A stretch of 11,567 bases of DNA from SAR324 cluster bacterium (lineage in GTDB: Bacteria > Bdellovibrionota > UBA2361 > JAAZON01), in contig JAAZON010000667.1 of assembly GCA_012797725.1 (NCBI GenBank), forward strand, positions 1 to 11,567, given 5' to 3'. A program made the translations under genes and the position numbers. Positions 6,534-11,567 of this stretch are shown here, piece after piece; position 1 is the stretch's first letter, and every line of letters starts with the position of its first letter. The notes under the pieces were generated by a model. That model saw nothing but the letters and a program-made list of their open reading frames with translations. It was not told where the DNA came from and searched no databases.

Positions 6534-7715
6534 TTAACTTAAAGTAGATTTATTTCCGAACAAAGAAATCAGGTCTCCAATAGCTTGGAGTAGGGAATCT
6601 ACATGATTTTCGGTATGAGACGCACCTAACAGAATTCGGAGCAGGGCTCCATTATCGAGAAAGCCCCCGCGCTGCAAAACTTCCACTAGAAAGCCCCTCT
6701 CGAAAAGTCCTTCAGCAAGCTCTGAAGCAAAGCTAAGTCTTTCAAAAGAGATACAAATCAAAGGGCAGGGAATCTCATCCGTTTTAAAACTTAGATCTCT
6801 TAGGCCGCTTTTCAGGCGAAGTCCAAGCCTTGCTATTCTTTCCCTCGTGGCTACACTAAGCTCAATAAAATTAAGAGCCGCTTCTGAGCCTGCAATGTAC
6901 GCTGGCGGAAGCGAGGCTTCCGAACTGAAAGTTCGCGACTGATTGATCAAGTATTCACATAGGACAGAGGCTCCTGCTACAAAAGCCCCAAGGCCTGAGA
7001 GCCCATATGATAGAGAAGCAAAGATGCAAAAAGGCATTTTCTCTGAATTTAACAGTTCAAGAGAGCCTGCTCCCCGTAGTCCGAATATTCCTATTGAGAA
7101 ACTCTCATCAAGAATAAGCTCACTATTGTATTTTAGTGCCAATTCTAAGAGTTCAACTAGCGGTGGAACACGTCCTCGTAAGGGGGAAAGGCCCTCCAAA
7201 AATATGAACTTCTTAAAATTCATTGGTATTTTTTGAAGTTCAGTCTCCAGAGCTTCCAGTTTCTCAGGATTAAAAAAAACAATATTGGAATTAACCAGAT
7301 AAGCGGCATCTGCAACTGGACTTTGAATCAGCTCATCAACAAAAGCTACACACTGTTCATTTAACAATGCTGTAACAAGAGAAAGAACTGCCTGATTTCT
7401 AGAAGTAAAAAGAAGACTCCTTTCGAGCCCTAAGAAGCTAGCAAGGCGTTTCTCAAAAGCAAGGTGTTGCAGATTGGTGCCAGTAGAAAGGCGAGGGGCA
7501 TTAGCACCCAGCCCCCACTCCTCAAGTCCTTTATGAACTACATTTAGAACCGTTTGATTAGAGCTAACGTCGAAAAGATCCCAATTCGTAAAATCAACCA
7601 GCTTTTTATTTTTATAAGATATCGTTGCGCCCTGTCGATCCCTGAGAGGACTAAAATCTTGAAGGCGTCCTTTTGCTTGCAATCTTGCTAGCTCCCGCTT
7701 CAGATCCGCTATCAT
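6534..7715 (-). CDS. Alpha-oxoamine synthase-fold protein lacking the PLP lysine (probable pseudoenzyme)
   Basis: A 393-aa protein of the fold-type I PLP family that includes BioF, KBL, ALAS and serine palmitoyltransferase; the length is normal. Family features are present in order: a helix at 1-18; LVDFTNWDLFD at 39-49 (compare LNFSSNDYLG); APRLSTGTNLQHLAFEKRLA at 73-92; FTSRNQAVLSL; FLEGLSPLRGRVPPL at 172-186; LDESFSIGIFG at 202-212; SLSYGLSGLGAF at 234-245; TFSSEASLPP at 262-271. The catalytic residues are changed: the Schiff-base Lys (BioF TFGKGFG) is Tyr237, encoded by an unambiguous TAT at 7007-7005; the His of DEAH is Phe206; and the stacking His is Gln131. Asp203 is kept. The frame is intact, so this is not a decayed gene. 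ATG at 7715 lies 3 bp after the prfB stop (AAGGA between stop and start), so translation is probably coupled. A role as a non-catalytic partner subunit is inference; the partner is not in this window. Confidence 0.85.
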   Translation of the reverse strand: MIADLKRELARLQAKGRLQDFSPLRDRQGATISYKNKKLVDFTNWDLFDVSSNQTVLNVVHKGLEEWGLGANAPRLSTGTNLQHLAFEKRLASFLGLERSLLFTSRNQAVLSLVTALLNEQCVAFVDELIQSPVADAAYLVNSNIVFFNPEKLEALETELQKIPMNFKKFIFLEGLSPLRGRVPPLVELLELALKYNSELILDESFSIGIFGLRGAGSLELLNSEKMPFCIFASLSYGLSGLGAFVAGASVLCEYLINQSRTFSSEASLPPAYIAGSEAALNFIELSVATRERIARLGLRLKSGLRDLSFKTDEIPCPLICISFERLSFASELAEGLFERGFLVEVLQRGGFLDNGALLRILLGASHTENHVDSLLQAIGDLISLFGNKSTLS

Positions 7716-7718
7716 TCC

Positions 7719-8853
7719 TTAGGAGTCCTTCTGGCTTCCCTGATTTAGATCACTTAATAAATACGCTTCGATAAACTGATCTATATCACCATCCAACACT
7801 GCATCAACTGATGAAGTTTCATAATTACTTCTTAAATCTTTGATAAGTCTGTAAGGCTGTAAAACATAGGAACGTATTTGGCTACCAAAATCAATTTGCT
7901 GGCGTATCCCTTTAATTGCGTCCATTTTATCGTCTTGCTTACGTTTTTCAAACTCATAAAGCTTAGCTTTTAGAATCTTCATTGCTGTTGCTTTGTTTTT
8001 GTGCTGAGAGCGCTCGTTTTGACACGCAACAACTATTCCAGAAGGAATATGAGTAATACGCACCGCAGAGTCTGTCTTATTAACATGTTGGCCGCCAGCC
8101 CCTGAAGAGCGATAGGTATCAATTCGAAGATCTTTTTCATTAATATCGATTTCTATATCTTCCTCAATATCTGGTGTTACCGCCACCGATGCAAATGAAG
8201 TATGGCGTCTTGCGTTCGAATCAAAAGGGGAAATTCGAACAAGCCTATGCACACCCTGCTCAGAACGCAGATAACCGTACGCAAAGGGCCCTTCAATCAT
8301 AAAAACTACGCTTTTTATTCCTGCAACTTCGCCTGGCTGGTAATCAAGCTCTTCTATTTTAAAGCCCTTACGCTCTGACCAGCGAAGATACATGCGATAA
8401 AGCATTTCTGCCCAGTCCTGAGCTTCTGTTCCACCAGAACCACCATTAATTTCCACAATGGCATTGTTCCGATCAAAATCTCCACTCATCTTGCACAAGA
8501 ATTCTCGTTTGGAGACCTCTGAAGTCAGCAAATTTAGGCTTTGCTGACACTCTTTAATAAAATCTGGATCCTGAGTTTCAACTGCTAATTCAAGTGCTGC
8601 TTCGGTTTCACCGAAAAGCTTTTCAATTCGAGTCATTGTATCGAGAATGTCTTGTACTGAGGCTCGTTCTTTTAGGAGGGACTTCGCTCTTTCAGAGTCA
8701 TTCCAAAAATCAGGCTCCTGACTTATTGCCTCAAGCTCATTTAATCGTTCTTTGCGCCTTTCGACGTCAAAGAAACCTCCTCAGAGCCTCAATCTGCCCT
8801 GCGATGCGACTCAATGCCGAGCGCACGTCTGATGCTTCAAAAAGATCAATCAT
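7719..8853 (-). CDS. prfB: Peptide chain release factor 2 (programmed +1 frameshift)
   Basis: RF2 recognises UAA and UGA in the ribosomal A site and releases the finished peptide. Frame 0 runs from ATG at 8853 for 28 codons (MIDLFEASDVRSAL...RRFL) to an in-frame TGA at 8769-8767. A +1 shift on CTT then continues at GAC (8768) for 349 codons to TAA at 7719, giving 377 aa (E. coli RF2 has 365). In the joined protein SPF is at about 208-210 (stop-codon reading, RF2-specific) and GGQ at about 253-255 (RSSGAGGQHVNKTDSAV, the peptidyl-transferase motif). The downstream frame alone offers an ATG at 8636, but that would drop 72 residues of domain 1, including EPDFWNDSERA. A promoter candidate lies at 8927-8955. 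The next gene begins 3 bp after the stop. Confidence 0.97.
8766..8781 (-). promoter_or_regulatory. prfB: prfB autoregulatory frameshift site
   Basis: On the minus strand AGGAGG (8781-8776) is followed by TTT, then CTT (8772-8770) and TGA C (8769-8766). This is the RF2 shift element: an internal Shine-Dalgarno 3 nt before the slippery CUU, then UGA with the poor-termination C. When RF2 is low, the ribosome pauses at UGA and slips +1 to make more RF2. The spacing is the same as in E. coli, and the AGGAGG here is a full-strength anti-Shine-Dalgarno match. Confidence 0.96.
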
Positions 8854-8892
8854 CTTCTACCATCTCATTTAAAATGAAAAATGAATATGAGG

Positions 8893-8917
8893 GCAGGGAA
8901 CTTTCACCTGCTTTTTT
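8893..8917. terminator. Hairpin at the prfB 5' leader; terminator-like when read on the plus strand
   Basis: GCAGG (8893-8897) and CCTGC (8907-8911) form a 5-bp stem with a 9-nt loop, followed on the plus strand by six T (8912-8917). Read rightward it looks like a weak intrinsic terminator that would stop antisense transcription leaving prfB. Read leftward it is an A-rich-preceded hairpin near the predicted 5' end of the prfB mRNA. I cannot tell which, if either, matters. Confidence 0.3.
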
Positions 8918-8926
8918 ATGAAATGA

Positions 8927-8955
8927 AGTATATTCAGCTCAAACCTTTAGTGCAA
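8927..8955 (-). promoter_or_regulatory. Promoter candidate for prfB
   Basis: On the minus strand TTGCAC (8955-8950) and TATACT (8932-8927) are separated by 17 bp. The -10 matches the sigma-70 consensus at 5 of 6 positions, the -35 at 3 of 6 with the key TTG present. A start about 7 nt downstream of the -10 would leave a leader of roughly 65-70 nt before the prfB ATG at 8853. It fits the need for a new promoter after the 593-bp gap. Confidence 0.5.
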
Positions 8956-9275
8956 GAAGCGGCCGTGCTTAAATAAACGGAAACTCTAGTATGTCGTTCA
9001 GAAAGTATTTTCATTCGTGACTGGTAGACTGCTCTTGGATCTTGCCTCTGCGCAGACAGAGACTGGCCTTGTTATTTGGCTTCCTCCGGATTGCGCGATG
9101 AAGCCTCGGCGAAGTTGTATGGTTGATGCCAGCGGTCGACGGTGAAAGGACTTATTAAGCACTAGTAGCTCCCAAAATGAATGATATTTTGTTGTGATCA
9201 AAGCACTACAAGTGTCAACTGAGTCGTTCAATGATAGTCGGGGACGTAGTGGTTATACGCTATAGACTGAATGTT

Positions 9276-9290
9276 TCACTCCTGGAGTGA
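9276..9290. repeat. 15-bp near-perfect palindrome, operator-like
   Basis: TCACTCC-T-GGAGTGA has two perfect 7-bp arms around one central base. The one-base centre favours a protein-binding site in DNA over an RNA hairpin, although a 6-bp stem with a 3-nt loop is possible. It lies in the unexplained gap, more than 400 bp from the prfB start, so no target gene is obvious. Confidence 0.4.
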
Positions 9291-9400
9291 TGCTCATAAT
9301 CACTGATTAGTTCAGTAGTAAGTTGGAAAAGGATACATGAGTTGGATGTCTACACGATTACTCGTAACGGCATTGATAGAATCAGAGATCTTTTCATTTA

Positions 9401-9444
9401 ATGCGTCATAGGTTTTCGAAAAGCCCCATATCTGTAAGACGCAT
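9401..9444. repeat. 7-bp inverted repeat just after the ybeY stop
   Basis: ATGCGTC (9401-9407) and GACGCAT (9438-9444) are perfect inverted copies 30 bp apart, starting 3 bp after the ybeY stop. The loop contains a second short pairing around TTTTCGAAAA (9413-9422). No T-run follows on the minus strand, so it is not a standard intrinsic terminator. It could be a transcript-end hairpin for the upstream operon. Confidence 0.35.
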
Positions 9445-9446
9445 GT

Positions 9447-9989
9447 TTATATTACCCTTGCTGCACATAACAGCTCCCAGATTTTATTCTCTTTTCTCTT
9501 CATCTGCTGCCGCTTGGTATTGCTAACACGCTCATGATCATAGCCAAAGAGATGAAGAATTCCATGAATGAGAAGACGCAAGATCTCTTGATCAAGCGAT
9601 ACTTTCCGCTTTTTTGCTTCAACAGCCGCGTATTCTGTGGATATAACAATATCCCCAAGAACAGAACTTAGTCCCGAATCAGTACCTTCCAATTGGGAGA
9701 ATGAAAGGACATCTGTGGCTTTGTCCTTCTTACGATAATGGCGATTAAGTTCACGAATGCACGAGTTATCACAAAATAAAAGGCTTAGCTCAGAAACGTG
9801 CGGGGGCAGGGGATGAGCATCCATTTCTTTTAGTATATTTTCCACCAGCTTTTTTAATCTCGCGTGATTTATTGGAAAGATTTTTTGCTCATTAGATACA
9901 TGAATAGTCCAGCTTCTTCGTTTTAAGCTTTTCAAAAGACTTTTATTCGTGATCTTGCCCGAGACGTCTAAGATCTTCTTTTTCGTCAT
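9447..9989 (-). CDS. ybeY: Endoribonuclease YbeY (rRNA maturation factor)
   Basis: YbeY is a single-strand-specific zinc endoribonuclease needed for 16S rRNA 3'-end maturation and late ribosome quality control. The zinc motif HGILHLFGYDH is intact (H142, H146, H152 counted from the ATG at 9989), and the upstream conserved run KDKATDVLSFSQ matches the family's TDVLSFP region. GDIVIS precedes the helix ending in KKRKVSLDQE. The start is uncertain: ATG 9989 (180 aa) has GAGG close upstream, ATG 10034 (195 aa) has little, and the family core begins only near WTIHVSNEQ, where a TTG at 9935 is the other option. With the 9989 start the gene overlaps the HD-protein gene by 47 bp, in another frame, so coupling is likely. 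The C-terminal end is normal. Confidence 0.92.
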   Translation of the reverse strand: MTKKKILDVSGKITNKSLLKSLKRRSWTIHVSNEQKIFPINHARLKKLVENILKEMDAHPLPPHVSELSLLFCDNSCIRELNRHYRKKDKATDVLSFSQLEGTDSGLSSVLGDIVISTEYAAVEAKKRKVSLDQEILRLLIHGILHLFGYDHERVSNTKRQQMKRKENKIWELLCAARVI

Positions 9990-11523
9990 CTTCCTCAACT
10001 GCCGACGATCCTTTCTCAGAATTTGTTTCTTCATTTACTGGAACTTCTTCTTTAGTGTTAACAATATTAATCTTTTCGGCAGGCTCAGCATAGGCTATGC
10101 GCTGATGATAAATTCCTGTAAGTACACGAGTAAAGCACTTTGCAATCAGATGAAGCTCTTTCAATGTAAGTTCGCACTCATCCAGCTCTCCTGATCGAAA
10201 AACTTTATTAATCATCTTCTGAACAAGTCCCTGTATGCGATCAGGATTAGGTTCACTCAATGTTCGCGCAGCCGCCTCAATGCCATCGGCAAGCATTAAT
10301 ATCCCGGCTTCTTTGGTTTGAGGCCGAGGACCAGGATAACTATACAAGTTTTTATCAGGAAGAACCCCTTCGGCCTCAGAGTCCTTAACCGCTTTGTCAT
10401 GAAAATATTCTATTAAAGAAGTACCATGATGTTGTGGTATCACATCAAGAATAACCTGGGGAAGTCTGTGTTGTTTACCAAGTTCCAAGCCATCCTTTAC
10501 GTGAGAACGAATAATTAGAGCTGACATGGAAGGGCTTAATTTGTCATGACGATTCTCACCGTGGCTCTGATTTTCCACAAAATATATAGGCTTCTTTATC
10601 TTCCCTATATCATGGAAATAGGCACCCACACGAGCAATGGTTGGGTTTGCGCCCACAGCATCTGCGGCTTGTTCTGCCATCATTCCCATAACCATTGAAT
10701 GATTCCAAGTGCCTGGAGCCTGGATGCTAAGCTCTTTCAAAAGCGGGTGATCGAGAGTTGCCATTTCAATAAGCCGCATGTCTGTAACATAGCCGCCCAA
10801 ATACTCAAATAAAGGAGTAATTCCTGCTGCAATAAAAATACACAGCGCTACACCAAGAGCAGCCCCGCCGATTCGAAAGACTGCATCACCTAATGTCAAA
10901 TTTTCATTAAGGAAAAGAGACGCGAAAGCAAAGGCTATTGCGACCAATGTAATATTGAATGCGGCTCTTAAATATGCAGACCGTGATCGGAAGCGTTGAA
11001 GGCTTATGCTGGCCACAATTGAAGTAACAAATGCATAAGGCGCTAGTATGATATCAGCTGGCGCAAAAAGTCCCATTAAAACAGTTAGAGCCCATGAAAA
11101 TGCAAGAGTATAATGTATTCCTAAAATAGTCTGTAAGATTAAGGCGCCAGATGCGAATGGAATTGCTAAATAAAGAGACTCAACCCTAATAGCTCCCAAT
11201 GCTATCTTGTGACCCTGATAAAGAACTATGCTGTTTGCAAGAAAGCATCCGAGTCCAATAAGACAACAAGTTCCAACTGTAATGAGGGTAAAGGAAACTA
11301 AATTTCTTAAATCTTCTTTGAAATTACTCAAGAATAACGATGAACAATAGTAAATAGCGAAGAGTGCCAAAAAGCAAAGAGATACTCTTCCTGTCGCTAC
11401 AAACGCACTATTCTCACGTGAGAGATTGTGCAAGACGGTTTCGGCAAAGGCTGAACTTATAAGAGCATACAAAAGCCCATATAAAACCCTCCTGCTGTTC
11501 ATTTTTGGGTATGTTTTATTCAC
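9943..11523 (-). CDS. PgpH/YqfF-family membrane HD phosphohydrolase, short form without ectodomain
   Basis: Membrane protein of 526 aa with a cytoplasmic HD domain. Listeria PgpH, the best-known member, degrades cyclic di-AMP. Hydrophobic segments lie near 12-28, 41-65, 75-101, 116-135, 139-175, 186-205 and 214-240. The HD domain follows, with all seven metal/catalytic positions I can map to PgpH present: H275 (TWNHS), H304-D305 (AYFHDIGK), H341 (SHVKDG), H365-H366 (QHHGT) and D413 (LADGIEAA). The C-terminal 40 residues are acidic and disordered-looking. Unlike PgpH (about 700 aa), only about 12 residues separate the first two hydrophobic segments, so the extracellular 7TMR-HDED domain is missing. 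The start is GTG at 11523, overlapping the upstream stop as GTGA; an in-frame TGA lies just upstream, so the gene is not cut by the window. Substrate is inferred from the family. Confidence 0.9.
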   Translation of the reverse strand: MNKTYPKMNSRRVLYGLLYALISSAFAETVLHNLSRENSAFVATGRVSLCFLALFAIYYCSSLFLSNFKEDLRNLVSFTLITVGTCCLIGLGCFLANSIVLYQGHKIALGAIRVESLYLAIPFASGALILQTILGIHYTLAFSWALTVLMGLFAPADIILAPYAFVTSIVASISLQRFRSRSAYLRAAFNITLVAIAFAFASLFLNENLTLGDAVFRIGGAALGVALCIFIAAGITPLFEYLGGYVTDMRLIEMATLDHPLLKELSIQAPGTWNHSMVMGMMAEQAADAVGANPTIARVGAYFHDIGKIKKPIYFVENQSHGENRHDKLSPSMSALIIRSHVKDGLELGKQHRLPQVILDVIPQHHGTSLIEYFHDKAVKDSEAEGVLPDKNLYSYPGPRPQTKEAGILMLADGIEAAARTLSEPNPDRIQGLVQKMINKVFRSGELDECELTLKELHLIAKCFTRVLTGIYHQRIAYAEPAEKINIVNTKEEVPVNEETNSEKGSSAVEEDDEKEDLRRLGQDHE

Positions 11524-11567
11524 CGTTCAGACTCACATCGATCATAAGCTTGCACTATCTTAGATAC
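11520..11567 (-). CDS. C-terminal end of a PhoH-like ATPase (runs off window)
   Basis: The frame entering from the window edge reads VSKIVQAYDRCESER and stops at TGA (11522-11520). The pattern V-x-x-I-V-x-A-Y resembles the C-terminus of PhoH-like proteins, which in many bacteria sit directly upstream of a PgpH-type HD protein and ybeY. The stop overlaps the next gene's GTG by 4 bp. With only 15 residues visible the identity rests mostly on gene order. Confidence 0.6.
   Translation of the reverse strand, partial: VSKIVQAYDRCESER

Larger units (their letters stand above)
8956..9446. other. Long intergenic stretch without a recognisable gene
   Basis: The region between the ybeY stop and the prfB promoter holds no protein I recognise. 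The longest minus-strand frame is 77 codons from a TTG at 9231 to 8998, with no ribosome site and a composition rich in Ser, Arg and Thr. The plus strand is open for more than 45 codons over the same stretch. The patch 9031-9150 is GC-richer than its surroundings (67 of 120 bases by my count, about 56%). It can form nested pairings: CTGGC with GCCAG around GGCTTC (9079-9084) with GAAGCC (9100-9105). There is no tRNA, no rRNA, and no RNase P, tmRNA or SRP core motif that I can find. It may be a structured RNA, a decayed gene or mobile-element remnant, or plain spacer. Confidence 0.6.

Noticed and set aside
7719..8636. RF2 as a 305-aa protein starting at 8636
   Set aside because: The reading frame continues upstream with conserved RF2 domain 1 and meets the frameshift site at 8766-8781.
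9078..9105. Possible SRP (4.5S) RNA: minus-strand CCGGAGGAAGCC recalls the GGAAGGAAGC apical motif
   Set aside because: The conserved GGTCCGGAAGGAAGCAGCC core is not there, and the flanks do not form the long SRP rod.
8998..9231. 77-codon minus-strand open frame in the ybeY-prfB gap
   Set aside because: It starts with TTG, has no ribosome binding site, and shows no recognisable domain; the same stretch is also open on the plus strand. I mention it in the region entry but do not call a gene.
11412..11423. 12-bp palindrome TCTCACGTGAGA, resembling parS, inside the HD-protein gene
   Set aside because: It has the CACGTG core but about five mismatches over the 16-bp parS form, lies in coding sequence about 5 kb from parAB, and can arise by chance.

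Overview
All genes here lie on the minus strand, so the biological order runs from high to low coordinates. The gene set and order point to a Gram-negative bacterium of the broad deltaproteobacterial type (Desulfobacterota, Bdellovibrionota, SAR324 and similar). The pointers are parA-parB-bactofilin joined to an F-type ATP synthase operon with two b-type subunits (b' and b), an AtpF with a signal-peptide-like leader, and a phoH / 7TM-HD / ybeY cluster. Base composition is moderate to low in GC. I cannot name a genus or phylum from sequence alone.

Region by region, in direction of transcription: (i) 11567-9447 holds the last codons of a PhoH-like gene, a PgpH-family membrane HD phosphohydrolase and ybeY, each overlapping the next, so very probably one operon. 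(ii) 9446-8854 is a 593-bp stretch with no convincing gene. It contains a GC-richer patch, several inverted repeats and, at its far end, a good promoter candidate for prfB. (iii) 8853-6534 holds prfB, with an intact programmed +1 frameshift, and 3 bp later a full-length alpha-oxoamine-synthase-fold protein that has lost the PLP lysine. (iv) 6465-4489 is the chromosome-partition module: a near-palindromic parS-like site, parA, a degenerate second parS-like site, and parB. (v) 4273-1 holds a bactofilin followed by atpF', atpF, atpH, atpA and the 5' part of atpG, which runs off the window.

Most of the window is housekeeping: ribosome and RNA maturation (ybeY), translation termination (prfB), chromosome segregation (parABS), a polymer-forming cytoskeletal protein, and ATP synthesis. 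The item that stands out is the oxoamine-synthase-like protein at 6534-7715. It is open, full length and family-like throughout, but Tyr stands in place of the Schiff-base Lys, Phe in place of the active-site His after the conserved Asp, and Gln in place of the PLP-stacking His. It therefore looks like a catalytically dead (pseudoenzyme) member of the family, comparable to the LCB1/SPTLC1 subunit of eukaryotic serine palmitoyltransferase. The second unexplained item is the 593-bp gap between ybeY and prfB.
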